Notes: generated by a model from the letters alone, not told the origin. A DNA stretch of 64,000 bases from Sediminibacterium sp. FEMGT703S (GCA_002786355.1 PGCO01000004.1:405297-469296), one strand, 5' to 3'; shown: positions 35,995 to 46,022, counted from the stretch's first letter. Program-made: numbers and translations.

Positions 35995-36982
35995 AGTTGG
36001 AATAATTGGCGGTGCGGGTTATACAGGAGGGGAATTAATAAGGATATTATTAAATCATCCTGACGTAACCATCAGCTTTGTTCATAGTTCTAGTAATGCA
36101 GGCAATACTTTGTATAAGGTTCATGCAGATTTATTGGGTGAAACTGATTTGCTTTTTACAGACGTATTAAGCAATGATATTGATGTCTTGTTTTTATGTA
36201 TGGGTCATGGTGATTCAGCTGCATTTTTGAAAGAAAATCCTATTGCATCAACTATTAAAATAATCGACCTCTCGCAAGATTTTAGATTAATGGATAGCTC
36301 CATATTGAATGATCGATCATTCGTTTATGGATTACCCGAGTTAAATAAGGATGCAATTATTAATGCAAAAAATATTGCTAATCCGGGTTGTTTTGCAACA
36401 GCTATACAATTGGGCTTGTTGCCATTGGCCAAAGCAGGTGTATTAGCCGATATTTATACTACCGGTATAACTGGCTCAACAGGTGCCGGCCAAAGCTTAA
36501 GCAATACTTCGCATTTTAGTTGGAGGGCTAATAATATTGAAGCGTATAAAACACTTGCCCATCAACATGTGAAAGAGATTACGCAGTCTATAAATCAATT
36601 GCAAGTAGATGATGCGCTTTCTATAAATGGAGAAGGAAGAGGATTGCATTTTGTTCCGTGGAGAGGAGATTTTACCAGAGGAATTTATATTAGTTCTATT
36701 GTAGAAATAGGATTGCCTTTTGAAGAAGTAAAGCAGTTATATCAATCGTTTTATGCAGATGCAGCTTTTACTACTGTATCAGACAAAATGATTAATCTGA
36801 AGCAGGTAGTAAATACGAATAAGTGTTTAATTCATTTAGAAAAGCAAGGAAATAAACTGGTTGTACATAGTGCCATAGATAATTTATTAAAAGGTGCAAG
36901 TGGTCAAGCTGTTCAGAACATGAATTTATTATTTGGATTAAATGAAAAGGTCGGATTAAAATTGAAAGCCAGTTATTTTTAG
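35987..36982 (+). CDS. argC: N-acyl-gamma-glutamyl-phosphate reductase
   Basis: NADPH-dependent reductase of the third arginine step. The NADP loop is VGIIGGAGYTGGEL. The catalytic cysteine is in ANPGCFATAIQLGLLPL, and GSTGAGQSLSNTSHFSWR follows. I place the start at ATG 35987, where ATGATTAG overlaps the argG stop, giving 331 residues; ATG 35978 is also possible. It ends two bases before argD. Confidence 0.94.
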   Translation: MIRVGIIGGAGYTGGELIRILLNHPDVTISFVHSSSNAGNTLYKVHADLLGETDLLFTDVLSNDIDVLFLCMGHGDSAAFLKENPIASTIKIIDLSQDFRLMDSSILNDRSFVYGLPELNKDAIINAKNIANPGCFATAIQLGLLPLAKAGVLADIYTTGITGSTGAGQSLSNTSHFSWRANNIEAYKTLAHQHVKEITQSINQLQVDDALSINGEGRGLHFVPWRGDFTRGIYISSIVEIGLPFEEVKQLYQSFYADAAFTTVSDKMINLKQVVNTNKCLIHLEKQGNKLVVHSAIDNLLKGASGQAVQNMNLLFGLNEKVGLKLKASYF

Positions 36983-36984
36983 AT

Positions 36985-38136
36985 ATGAAATTATTTGATG
37001 TATATCCGTTAAACAATATCACCATTAATAGGGCCCAAGGATCTTATGTGTGGGACAGCAATGGTGTTCAGTATCTTGATATGTATGGTGGACATGCAGT
37101 CATTAGTATTGGCCACACCCATCCACATTGGGTGAAACGTATTCAAGTGCAATTAGAAAAAATTGCTTTTTATTCTAATTCAATTATTATTCCGTTGCAA
37201 CAGGAATTGGCAGACAAGCTTGGATTAATCAGTGGAAAAACAGACTATCAATTGTTTTTATGCAATAGTGGTGCTGAAGCCAATGAGAATGCTCTTAAAC
37301 TAGCTTCTTTTCATACTGGAAGAAAAAAAGTAATTGCTTTTACCAAATCTTTTCACGGTAGAACCTCATTGGCTGTAGCTGCTACTGACAATCCAGCTAT
37401 CGTTGCACCAGTGAATCAAACGGATAATATTATTTTTCTGCCCTTTAATGATGAAGCTGCTCTAGATGCATGTTTTAAAGCACATGGTTCAGAAATTGCG
37501 GCAGTTATTATTGAAGGTATTCAAGGAGTAGGGGGAATTGTACCAGCTACTATTCCTTTCTTAAAATTGATCAGAAGTTTATGTGATCAATATGGATCGG
37601 TTTACATAGCAGATAGTGTACAATGTGGATATGGAAGAACGGGTCAATTTTTTGCACACGATATTGCTGAAGTAAACGCCGACATCTATTCTATGGCAAA
37701 AGGCATGGGTAATGGATTTCCTATAGGAGGGATTTTAATTGCACCGCATATTCAATCTAAACATGGAATGTTGGGTACTACTTTTGGCGGCAATCATTTG
37801 GCATGTGCTGCTGCCTTGGCTGTTTTAGAAGTAATGGAGGAAGAAAATTTGATGAGTATGGCCAAGCAAAGAGGGATGTATTTGATGAATCAATTAAAAG
37901 CCATTGAGGGGATTGAAAACGTTAGAGGAAGGGGCTTGATGATTGGATTTGATGTTCCAGAAAACTTGAAAGGGTTAAAAAAATTATTGCTTGAACAGTA
38001 CAATATTTTTACTGGAGAAGCAAAACCCAATGTGATTAGACTATTGCCTTCATTAGCGCTTTCAAGAAAACAAGCTGATGAGTTTTTAGAAACATTAAAA
38101 GAAGCTATTCTTGAAATACAAACCAATGCTGAATAA
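36985..38136 (+). CDS. argD: Acylornithine aminotransferase
   Basis: Class III PLP-dependent transaminase, 383 residues. Visible are LFLCNSGAEANENALKLA, the His-Gly region SFHGRTSLAVAAT, the cofactor aspartate in ADSVQCGYGRTG, and the Schiff-base lysine in SMAKGMGNGFPIGG. It converts acyl-glutamate semialdehyde to acylornithine. It lies between argC and argF' with gaps of two bases on each side, so translation is coupled. Confidence 0.94.
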   Translation: MKLFDVYPLNNITINRAQGSYVWDSNGVQYLDMYGGHAVISIGHTHPHWVKRIQVQLEKIAFYSNSIIIPLQQELADKLGLISGKTDYQLFLCNSGAEANENALKLASFHTGRKKVIAFTKSFHGRTSLAVAATDNPAIVAPVNQTDNIIFLPFNDEAALDACFKAHGSEIAAVIIEGIQGVGGIVPATIPFLKLIRSLCDQYGSVYIADSVQCGYGRTGQFFAHDIAEVNADIYSMAKGMGNGFPIGGILIAPHIQSKHGMLGTTFGGNHLACAAALAVLEVMEEENLMSMAKQRGMYLMNQLKAIEGIENVRGRGLMIGFDVPENLKGLKKLLLEQYNIFTGEAKPNVIRLLPSLALSRKQADEFLETLKEAILEIQTNAE

Positions 38137-38138
38137 AT

Positions 38139-39104
38139 ATGAATCACTTTATTTCTGCAACTGATGTGACTAGTATTCAAGACCTTGTTAATAAGGGCTT
38201 GCAATACAAATTGAATCCATTTATTGATGCGCATTTAGGTAAGGGTAAAAGGATTGGATTACTTTTTTTAAACCCTAGTTTAAGAACTAGATTAAGTACC
38301 CAGGTAGCTGCTTCCAATTTAGGTATGGAAGCAATTGTGTTTAATGTAGATAAAGAGGGTTGGGCATTAGAATTTCAAGAAGGGGTTGTAATGAATGGAA
38401 CCACAGTAGAGCATATCAAAGATGCTGCACCAGTCTTGGGACAGTATTTTGATATTTTGGCGATTCGAACATTTCCCGCGCTCAAAAATAGAGAAGAAGA
38501 TTACAGCGAAATGTTTATAAAACAGTTCATTCGTTTTGCAGGAGTTCCAGTTATCAGCTTAGAGAGCGCAACCTTACATCCTTTACAATCTTTAACAGAT
38601 ATTATTACGATTCAAGAATCTTTACAAAATACCGCAATAACCAAGCCTAAAGTAGTATTAACCTGGGCGCCACATATCAAACCATTACCACAATGTGTTG
38701 CGAATAGTTTTGCACAATGGGTAAATGCTTGGGGCAGCGCCAATTTTTTTGTAACCCATCCTGAGGGCTATGAATTAGCGGAACAATTTACCCATGGGGC
38801 AACCATTCTTCATGATCAAGATGAAGCATTAAAGAATGCTGATTTTGTTTATGTAAAAAACTGGAGTAGTTACGAGCAGTATGGTCAACAATTAAGTTCA
38901 GATACGAATTGGATGTTGACCAATGTAAAATTAGCTTTAACCAATCAGGCGAAAGTGATGCATTGCTTGCCTGTTAGAAGAAATATTGAATTAAGTGATG
39001 AAATTTTAGATGGTCCGAATAGTTTAGTTACCCAACAAGCAGGTAATCGTGTTTGGGCTGCCCAAGCCGTACTTGCACAATTATTGAATACCATAAATCA
39101 ATAA
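38139..39104 (+). CDS. argF': N-acylornithine carbamoyltransferase (ArgF')
   Basis: 321 residues. Carbamoyl-phosphate site SLRTRLSTQ (in place of the STRT of ordinary OTCases), then the loop MNGTTVEHIKD and the HPLQSLTDI motif. HCLPVRRN lies near the C-terminus, as in the acetyl/succinyl-ornithine transcarbamylases of Xanthomonas and Bacteroides. At the residue that separates these two (Glu for acetyl, Pro for succinyl) this protein has Val, so the acyl group is open. The pathway therefore carbamoylates acylornithine before deacylation. It overlaps neither neighbour. Confidence 0.93.
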   Translation: MNHFISATDVTSIQDLVNKGLQYKLNPFIDAHLGKGKRIGLLFLNPSLRTRLSTQVAASNLGMEAIVFNVDKEGWALEFQEGVVMNGTTVEHIKDAAPVLGQYFDILAIRTFPALKNREEDYSEMFIKQFIRFAGVPVISLESATLHPLQSLTDIITIQESLQNTAITKPKVVLTWAPHIKPLPQCVANSFAQWVNAWGSANFFVTHPEGYELAEQFTHGATILHDQDEALKNADFVYVKNWSSYEQYGQQLSSDTNWMLTNVKLALTNQAKVMHCLPVRRNIELSDEILDGPNSLVTQQAGNRVWAAQAVLAQLLNTINQ

Positions 39105-39105
39105 C

Positions 39106-39900
39106 ATGAATCAGCTGATCATAGTTAAAATAGGAGGTAATATTGTTGACGATGATCATTCGCTACAAAATTTCCTGAAAAACTTTGCTGCAATTAAACA
39201 AGCAAAGCTTTTGGTTCATGGTGGTGGCAAGCTGGCAACCAGAATGTCTGAGGCCATGGGTATTCAGCAACAAATGGTAGAAGGAAGAAGAATAACCGAT
39301 GCAGAAACCTTGAAAATAGTAACCATGGTTTATGCTGGATATATCAATAAGAATATAGTAGCTCAATTACAACAATGCGGCGTTAATGCAATTGGTGTAT
39401 CAGGCGCTGATGCTAATTCAATACTTGCACACAAGCGAATAAGCAAAACAGCTGAAGCAACTGACTACGGTTTTGTAGGAGATATTGATCAGGTAAATAC
39501 AGGTTTTTTTAATGGGCTAATTCAACAATCATTGGTTCCAGTAGTAGCACCAATAACACATGATGGCAATGGTCAATTGCTAAATACCAATGCCGATACC
39601 ATTGCGCAGTCGATTGCAACAGCGATGAGTTCTTTTTATGAAACAGTGCTTATTTATTCTTTTGAGAAAAAAGGCGTTTTGTTAGATATTAATGATGAAG
39701 ACTCCGTTATTCCCGTTATTCATCCTAGCTATTATCAAACGCTTAAAGCGAATCAACAAATTTTTGCTGGAATGATTCCTAAATTAGATAACGCGTTTTC
39801 TGCAATTGAACAAGGTGTTGCTAAAGTAATCATTGGAAATGCAGATAATTTGGCAGCTTTAATTATTGGTAAAGCAGGAACAACCATACAACATGGATGA
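39106..39900 (+). CDS. argB: N-acetylglutamate kinase
   Basis: 264-residue amino-acid kinase. IVKIGGNIVDDD is the phosphate-binding start, LVHGGGKLATRMSEAMGI the second glycine loop, and VVAPITHDGNGQLLNTNAD the substrate/nucleotide segment. A further glycine-turn is FAGMIPKLDNAFSAIEQG. It phosphorylates the acylglutamate. The stop overlaps the start of the deacylase gene (ATGGATGA), implying coupling. Arginine-sensing N-terminal extensions of feedback-regulated kinases are not evident. Confidence 0.94.
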   Translation: MNQLIIVKIGGNIVDDDHSLQNFLKNFAAIKQAKLLVHGGGKLATRMSEAMGIQQQMVEGRRITDAETLKIVTMVYAGYINKNIVAQLQQCGVNAIGVSGADANSILAHKRISKTAEATDYGFVGDIDQVNTGFFNGLIQQSLVPVVAPITHDGNGQLLNTNADTIAQSIATAMSSFYETVLIYSFEKKGVLLDINDEDSVIPVIHPSYYQTLKANQQIFAGMIPKLDNAFSAIEQGVAKVIIGNADNLAALIIGKAGTTIQHG

Positions 39901-40960
39901 GATAAAAGCACTGTATACCGAAGCAGTAGAATTATTAACACAACTGATTGCTATCCCTTCTTTTAGTAAAGAAGAAGATGGTACGGCCGCTTGTATTGAA
40001 CAGTTTTTCAAAAAAAAGCAAATCACTTATCGCAGAGAAGGAAATAATATTTGGGCGAGTAATCTATATTTTGATGTTAACAAGCCTACTATCTTATTGA
40101 ACTCACACCACGATACCGTTAAGCCTAATGCGGGTTATCAGTTAAATCCATTTGATCCAATTGTTAAAGATGAAAAATTATATGGCTTAGGTAGTAATGA
40201 TGCTGGGGGATGTTTGGTTTCCTTATTGGCTTGTTTTGTTTATTATTATAACAAACCTGCTTTGGCTTATAATTTGATTATAGCCGCAACTGCGGAAGAA
40301 GAAATATCAGGCAAGAATGGTGTAGAGGCTTTAATCCCTCAATTACCTCTCATTGATTTTGCAATAGTGGGAGAGCCCACTTTGTTAAACTTGGCCATCG
40401 CTGAAAGAGGGTTGATGGTGGTAGATGCAAAAACAATCGGAGTGGCGGGTCATGCGGCCAGAAATGAAGGGGAGAACGCGGTGTACAAAGCTGTGAAAGA
40501 TATTGAATGGATTCAGCAATATCATTTTGATAAAGTGAGTGATTTGTTAGGGCCAGTAAAAATGACCGTAACTTCTTTTGCCACCGAGAATAAGCAACAC
40601 AATATAGTGCCCGCTTCTGCAGAATATTTAGTGGATATTCGTGTGAATGAACTATATCAATTTGAAGAAATTTTAAATACTTTAAAAGCTAATTTAAACG
40701 CGCAAATTACACCACGCAGCACTCGTATAAAATCAACTTTAATTCATCCCAATCATCCAATCGTAAAAGTTGGCGAATCGTTGGGAAGCATTTGTTATGG
40801 AAGTCCTACCACGAGCGATAAAGCATTAATGCCTTTTCCAGCGCTTAAAGTAGGACCTGGGGACAGTGCAAGAAGTCATACTGCCGACGAGTTTATTTTT
40901 TTATTAGAAATTGAAAAGGGAATTGAATTTTATATCAACTTATTAAATGGGGTATTATGA
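39893..40960 (+). CDS. argE: Acylornithine/acylcitrulline deacylase, M20 family
   Basis: 355 residues from ATG 39893, which overlaps the argB stop; an upstream TTG is unlikely. M20 metallopeptidase signs: LLNSHHDTVKPN (metal His/Asp), GLGSNDAGGCL (bridging Asp), AATAEEEISGKNG (catalytic Glu pair), VGEPT and GPGDSARSHTADEF. In this operon it would remove the acyl group from acylcitrulline. The next gene begins four bases before its end. Confidence 0.92.
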   Translation: MDEIKALYTEAVELLTQLIAIPSFSKEEDGTAACIEQFFKKKQITYRREGNNIWASNLYFDVNKPTILLNSHHDTVKPNAGYQLNPFDPIVKDEKLYGLGSNDAGGCLVSLLACFVYYYNKPALAYNLIIAATAEEEISGKNGVEALIPQLPLIDFAIVGEPTLLNLAIAERGLMVVDAKTIGVAGHAARNEGENAVYKAVKDIEWIQQYHFDKVSDLLGPVKMTVTSFATENKQHNIVPASAEYLVDIRVNELYQFEEILNTLKANLNAQITPRSTRIKSTLIHPNHPIVKVGESLGSICYGSPTTSDKALMPFPALKVGPGDSARSHTADEFIFLLEIEKGIEFYINLLNGVL

Positions 40961-42291
40961 AACTTTGGAGTAAAAGCAATACCAATACCACTCAAGCCGT
41001 AGAAAAATTTACTGTTGGAAAAGACAAAGACTTTGATACCTTATTAGCCCCTTACGATGTGCTGGGTTCCATTGCACACGTTAAGATGTTGGCTAGTATT
41101 GGTTTATTAACCCAAGTAGAGTCAATTGCTTTAGTGAAGGAATTGCAAATAATTTATCAATTGGTAAGTCAATCTGATTTTAAAATTCCTGAAGGAGTTG
41201 AAGATATTCATTCTTATGTTGAGTTATTACTTACTCAAAAACTCGGAGATATGGGTAAAAAAATCCATAGCGCCAGAAGTCGGAATGATCAGGTTTTAGT
41301 AGACATTAAATTATACCTAAGAGCTGAAATTCAACAGATAGCTGAATCAACGAATGCTTTATTTGAATTGCTCCAACAAAAAAGTGAAGCATATAAAAAC
41401 CATTTATTGCCAGGATATACCCATTTGCAATTAGCTATGCCTTCTTCTTTTGGGCTTTGGTTTGGTGCATATGCTGAAAGTTTGGTAGATGATTTAGTCA
41501 TGTTAGAAGCAGCTTATACAGTGGTTAATAAAAATCCTTTAGGCTCTGCTGCTGGCTATGGTTCTTCCTTCCCCATTAACCGAAAATTGACTACCGATTT
41601 ATTAGGTTTTGATCAGCTCAATTACAATGTAGTATACGCGCAAATGGGAAGGGGTAAAACAGAAAGAATCGTGGCAACTGCATTGGCTAATATTGCAGAT
41701 ACCTTAGCCAGAATAAGTATGGATGCTTGTTTGTATTTAAATCAAAATTTTGCGTTTATTAGTTTTCCTGCAGAATTAACTACTGGTTCTAGCATCATGC
41801 CGCATAAAAAAAATCCAGATGTTTTTGAATTGACCAGGTCGTATTGTAATAGAATCAAAGCCTTGCCGAATGAAATTAGTTTAATGACCGCCAACCTTCC
41901 CTCTGGTTACCAACGTGACTTGCAATTATTAAAAGAGCATTTGTTCCCCGCTTTTACGGAATTGAATAATTGTATCGAAATGATGCAATTGATGTTTAGT
42001 CATATTCAGGTTAACGAGAATATTGTAGTAGACCCCAAATTCCAATACATGTTTAGTGTAGAAGAAGTCAATAAATTGGTTTTACAAGGCGTTCCTTTTC
42101 GAGATGCTTATCAGCAAATTGGGAATGCTATAGAAAAGGGAGAGTTTAATTATTCAACCTCCGTAAATCATAGTCATGAAGGCAGTATGGGGAATCTATG
42201 CAATGATGAAATTAAAGGAATGATGAGTCAAATAATGAGTCGTTTTCATTTTAGCAAAGCAACAACAGCCTTTCAATTACTTTTGACTTAA
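40957..42291 (+). CDS. argH: Argininosuccinate lyase
   Basis: 444-residue lyase of the fumarase/aspartase superfamily giving arginine and fumarate. Motifs: KIHSARSRNDQVLVDIKLYL, PGYTHLQLAMPSSFGLW and the signature GSSIMPHKKNPDVFELTRS. It starts with an ATGA overlap on the deacylase gene and closes the arginine operon. The FKBP gene begins shortly after, with its own weak promoter-like TTAATTTG. Confidence 0.95.
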   Translation: MKLWSKSNTNTTQAVEKFTVGKDKDFDTLLAPYDVLGSIAHVKMLASIGLLTQVESIALVKELQIIYQLVSQSDFKIPEGVEDIHSYVELLLTQKLGDMGKKIHSARSRNDQVLVDIKLYLRAEIQQIAESTNALFELLQQKSEAYKNHLLPGYTHLQLAMPSSFGLWFGAYAESLVDDLVMLEAAYTVVNKNPLGSAAGYGSSFPINRKLTTDLLGFDQLNYNVVYAQMGRGKTERIVATALANIADTLARISMDACLYLNQNFAFISFPAELTTGSSIMPHKKNPDVFELTRSYCNRIKALPNEISLMTANLPSGYQRDLQLLKEHLFPAFTELNNCIEMMQLMFSHIQVNENIVVDPKFQYMFSVEEVNKLVLQGVPFRDAYQQIGNAIEKGEFNYSTSVNHSHEGSMGNLCNDEIKGMMSQIMSRFHFSKATTAFQLLLT

Positions 42292-42316
42292 TTTGCACTA
42301 CTTTATAAAATTTCAA

Positions 42317-43069
42317 ATGAAAAAAATACTTAGTTTATTCGTTTTAGGAACATTGGTATCAGTTACGCAAGCACAGGCTCAGCCAGCTGCAAAGTCTCCA
42401 GTTAAAACACCTGGCAATGTGAAAATTGCAACAAAACCAGTTGCTAAAGTGGCAGCTGCAGCTGCGATTTTTAAATCTTCCGCAGACAGTGCGAGTTATG
42501 CCTTGGGTGTTAGAATAGCTCAAAACTTAAAATCACAGGGATTAGATCCTTTGGTTGCGGCAATGTTTCAAAAAGGAATTACAGATGGTTTTGCAGGTAA
42601 GAAATCAATGATTGCTGATGAAATATTAGATTTATGTATTGGTAATTACCAGCAAAAATTAAGTGCTGAAAAATCTACTGTTGCTAGAAATGCAGGAAAA
42701 GCTTTTCAAGCACAAATGGCTAAGAAACCAGGTGTGGTAACATTGCCTAGTGGGTTACAGTATGAAATCATCAAAAATGGCACTGATACCGTTAAGCCTA
42801 AATTGAGTAATACGGTAAAATGTCATTATCATGGCACCCTCATTAATGGAGAAATTTTTGATAGTTCTGTTGAAAGAGGTGAGCCCGTTAGTTTTCCATT
42901 AGGTAACGTAATAGTAGGATGGCAAGAAGGCCTTCAACTCATGACAGTGGGTAGCAAATGGAGATTTTTTATACCCGCTGACCTTGCTTATGGTGACCAG
43001 CAAAAAGGCAGTAATATTGCTCCTGGATCTTTACTCATTTTTGAAGTAGAGTTATTGGGGGTACAGTAG
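42317..43069 (+). CDS. FKBP-type peptidyl-prolyl isomerase, exported
   Basis: 250 residues from ATG 42317, where the signal MKKILSLFVLGTLVSVTQAQ begins. A proline/alanine-rich linker is followed by the N-terminal dimerisation domain (SYALGVRIAQNLKSQGLDPL). The FKBP catalytic domain is ~145-250 (LPSGLQYEIIKNGTD, FDSSVERGEPVSFPL, WRFFIPADLAYGD, LLIFEVELL). FkpA/Mip-like folding helpers act in the periplasm. It follows argH by 25 bases. Confidence 0.9.
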   Translation: MKKILSLFVLGTLVSVTQAQAQPAAKSPVKTPGNVKIATKPVAKVAAAAAIFKSSADSASYALGVRIAQNLKSQGLDPLVAAMFQKGITDGFAGKKSMIADEILDLCIGNYQQKLSAEKSTVARNAGKAFQAQMAKKPGVVTLPSGLQYEIIKNGTDTVKPKLSNTVKCHYHGTLINGEIFDSSVERGEPVSFPLGNVIVGWQEGLQLMTVGSKWRFFIPADLAYGDQQKGSNIAPGSLLIFEVELLGVQ

Positions 43070-43073
43070 TATA

Positions 43074-43113
43074 TTAACCTTGATTAACCTTTAAGAAAAG
43101 TTAGTTAACCCTT
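43074..43113 (+). promoter_or_regulatory. Tandem TTAACCTT operator upstream of the barrel gene
   Basis: TTAACCTT at 43074 and 43084 and TTAACCCTT at 43105 are direct repeats spaced 10 and 21 bases. The same three sites with the same spacing occur at 46871-46908 in reverse orientation. They face the gene that starts at 43157. OmpR-type response regulators bind direct repeats of about this period; the regulator at 48709 is the obvious candidate. Confidence 0.65.
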
Positions 43114-43156
43114 ATTTGGGCGTCGGCCGGTTAGCTTCGTACAATAAATATTTTGT

Positions 43157-45964
43157 ATGAAGCTAATCGGTTTTTTTATTCTTGGCATATGCTTTTCTTA
43201 CGCTTTAAATGGTCAACAAACGAATGCTACAATTTCAGGCGAAGTGCTTGATTCTATTGCACAGAAGGGGTTGGCCTATACCACTGTGTCAATTGTGCAA
43301 CAGAAAGATTCTACCCTTGTAAGTTTTACCAGAGCGGACTCTTCAGGTAAATTCAAGTTGTCAGGATTGCCCAAGGGAAACTATTTGCTATCCTTTTCTT
43401 ATGTGGGGTACTTGCCCATTTGGAAGCCCATACAAATAAAGGGTGCAGAGCAGGTAAATTTAGGCCGGATCAATTTAACAGATTTAGTTCATGCAGGGGA
43501 TGTAACCGTTACTGCGAGAAGGCCACCTGTGATTATCAATAATGACACTATTGAATTTAACACGGAAAACTTTAAAACACAACCCAATGCTGTTGTTGAA
43601 GATTTACTCAAAAAATTGCCCGGTGTAACAGTAGAAAGGGATGGTACTGTAAAAGTGAATGGACAAAAAGTGAATCGATTTATGGTCAATGGAAAGGAGT
43701 TTTTTACAGGAGACCCTAAAATAGCCACTAAAAATTTGGATGCCGATGCAGTTGATAAAGTACAAGTGTATGATCGTAAAAGTGACCAAGCTGCTTTTAC
43801 GGGAATTGAAGATGGACAAACCGAAAAAGCAATCAATTTAAAACTGAAAAAAGACAGAAATAATGACACTTTTGGGAGGGTCACTGTTGGGGGTGGAAAT
43901 AAAGACAGATTTGAGGGCCAAACCAATATAAACCGCTTTAATGGCGATAAACAACTATCGCTTATTGGTATGGGCAATAATACCAATAAGCAGGGATTCT
44001 CAATAGGGGATGTCATGAATTTTACCGGCGAATTAGCAAGAGGTATGCGCAATGGTGGAGGAATTACCATTCGTACAGGAAATAGTGATGAATCTGGGGG
44101 AGGATTACCCATTACTGGAATGGGACCGAATCAGCAAGGCATTGCGCAAACATTTGCAGGGGGGTTAAATTATAATAATAATTGGAACAAACGCACCGAG
44201 TTAAATGTCAATGGCATCTTAAGTGATGTGAATCTTCAAACGGATAGAACAATTAATCGACGCAATTTATTACCTGGTAATACTTTTGATTATTCGGCAA
44301 ATAGCAGTAATGTCAATCATAATAAGCAAAAAAAGATTAGTGCCATTTTAGATCAAAAAATTGATTCTTCCTCTTCCTTAAGATTTACCCCACAACTAAC
44401 CGTTCAAGACAATATTGCCAATTCAACTAGTAGCTATCAATCGATTAATGACCAGAATGTCAAACTAAATGAAGGAAGTACCAATTTAGTTAGTCAGTCA
44501 AATGCGGTCAATTTTAATAGTAATTTATTATTTAGGAAGAAATTTAAAAAGCGAGGCAGAACCATTTCTTCAAATGCAAGTTTGGCATATAATGATAGTA
44601 AACAAGACGGTAATTTAACCACCATTAATCGCTTTTACAATGCGGGTATTCCATTGCCAGATTCAATTACTAAACAAGTTAATAATAGAGATGCCATAAC
44701 GAATAATATTGGTGGAAATATTATCTACACAGAAGGCGTTGGTTTAAAATCATTATTAGAATTCAGTACTTTTTACAATATCAGCACAGGGGAAAGTAAA
44801 AGAAATACTTTTGATTTTAATAATGGAAACGGTAAGTATGATCAAGTAAATACCCTTTTAAGCAATCATTTTAGAAGTGTGTATACCTATGGAGGTGGAG
44901 GGCTAAATTTTAGATCTAATTTTAAAAAGTTGAGTTTAACCACTGGCGCAAGTTTGCAGGTTGCATCATTGGAAAGTGTGAATAAAACTAATTCAAATAC
45001 CATAAGACAAACATTTACTGATGTATTGCCCATGGTCTCCGTACAATTCAAATTAAAGCCTTCTGTTAGTTTAGGAATAAATTATAATACATCAACGAAT
45101 CAACCTTCTACTCAACAGTTACAACCAGTGGCTGATATCAGTGATCCACTCAATACCTATACTGGAAATCCTAACTTAAGACGCAGTTATACCCAATCAT
45201 TGGCAATTAATTTTTCCTCTTTTAATATGTTCACGCAAAGAAATATATTTTCATTTCTTTCTTATTCAAGAATCAATAATGCATTTGTGAATTCAGACAG
45301 GATTTTGCCAAATGGTTCAAGAATAACGATGCCAGTAAATGCAGATGGAAATTCATTCTTAGTAGGAAATTTTAATGCAGGTTTCCCGCTGAAAAAATTG
45401 AAGTCTAGGGTTGATATTGGACTAAGTGGTTCCAGCTTTAGAAATATCAGTTTTATTAATGATCAAAGAAATATCATTGATAATATCAGTTTAACCCCCA
45501 ATATAGGTTACCAGTTTTCATTGGATACAACGTTAGAAATTCATTTAACTGCTAGAGTAAATATCAACCAAGCTAAATACTCTTTGCAGCCACAACTGAA
45601 TAATCTTTTTTTTCAGCAAGTTTACGGGCTTGATATTACCAACTTTTTACCCAAAGGATTTGTGTTAAATAATACACTCGACTATACCATTAATACAGGT
45701 AGAGCAGATGGGTTTAATACCAGCGTTCCTTTTTGGAATATTTCTCTGGCAAAAAGCTTTTTAAAGCAAAAAAGGGGCGAATTAAAATTCACTGTTTTAG
45801 ATGTCTTGAATAAAAATATTGGGATTAATAGAACAGCGAATCAAAATTTTATTCAAGATACCAGATATAATGTTTTGCAACGATACTTCTTGTTGAGTTT
45901 TAGTTATCGCTTAAATAGGTCTGCTGGAGGTAATGGACCAAATATTGTTATTCGTAGTTTTTAA
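43157..45964 (+). CDS. Outer-membrane beta-barrel protein, CarboxypepD_reg/TonB-receptor type
   Basis: 935 residues with signal MKLIGFFILGICFSYALNGQ. Regulatory Ig-like domain (ISGEVLDSIAQKGLAYTTVS), plug-like LLKKLPGVTVERDGTVKVNG and RFMVNGKEFFTGDPKIATKN, then a long barrel ending LLSFSYRLNR and a short tail. It converges with a GLPGLI gene across a strong bidirectional terminator. Its upstream region carries the three-copy TTAACCTT element shared with the GLPGLI/kinase region, so it is probably controlled by the two-component system next door. The ligand is unknown. Confidence 0.88.
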   Translation: MKLIGFFILGICFSYALNGQQTNATISGEVLDSIAQKGLAYTTVSIVQQKDSTLVSFTRADSSGKFKLSGLPKGNYLLSFSYVGYLPIWKPIQIKGAEQVNLGRINLTDLVHAGDVTVTARRPPVIINNDTIEFNTENFKTQPNAVVEDLLKKLPGVTVERDGTVKVNGQKVNRFMVNGKEFFTGDPKIATKNLDADAVDKVQVYDRKSDQAAFTGIEDGQTEKAINLKLKKDRNNDTFGRVTVGGGNKDRFEGQTNINRFNGDKQLSLIGMGNNTNKQGFSIGDVMNFTGELARGMRNGGGITIRTGNSDESGGGLPITGMGPNQQGIAQTFAGGLNYNNNWNKRTELNVNGILSDVNLQTDRTINRRNLLPGNTFDYSANSSNVNHNKQKKISAILDQKIDSSSSLRFTPQLTVQDNIANSTSSYQSINDQNVKLNEGSTNLVSQSNAVNFNSNLLFRKKFKKRGRTISSNASLAYNDSKQDGNLTTINRFYNAGIPLPDSITKQVNNRDAITNNIGGNIIYTEGVGLKSLLEFSTFYNISTGESKRNTFDFNNGNGKYDQVNTLLSNHFRSVYTYGGGGLNFRSNFKKLSLTTGASLQVASLESVNKTNSNTIRQTFTDVLPMVSVQFKLKPSVSLGINYNTSTNQPSTQQLQPVADISDPLNTYTGNPNLRRSYTQSLAINFSSFNMFTQRNIFSFLSYSRINNAFVNSDRILPNGSRITMPVNADGNSFLVGNFNAGFPLKKLKSRVDIGLSGSSFRNISFINDQRNIIDNISLTPNIGYQFSLDTTLEIHLTARVNINQAKYSLQPQLNNLFFQQVYGLDITNFLPKGFVLNNTLDYTINTGRADGFNTSVPFWNISLAKSFLKQKRGELKFTVLDVLNKNIGINRTANQNFIQDTRYNVLQRYFLLSFSYRLNRSAGGNGPNIVIRSF

Positions 45965-45983
45965 ATTTGGTTTTCGGTAAAAA

Positions 45984-46020
45984 AGGGCCCCTTGGTTTTC
46001 AAGGGGCCCTTCCTGTTTTT
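45984..46020. terminator. Bidirectional terminator
   Basis: A perfect 11-bp stem (AGGGCCCCTTG / CAAGGGGCCCT) with a five-base loop separates the convergent barrel and GLPGLI genes. T-rich sequence lies on both sides. Confidence 0.9.
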
Positions 46021-46022
46021 GA

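Noticed and set aside
43489..44112. Long minus-strand frame of about 207 codons inside the barrel gene
   Set aside because: It lies wholly within a clear plus-strand gene, has no recognisable motif, and its composition is what an antisense reading of that gene gives.
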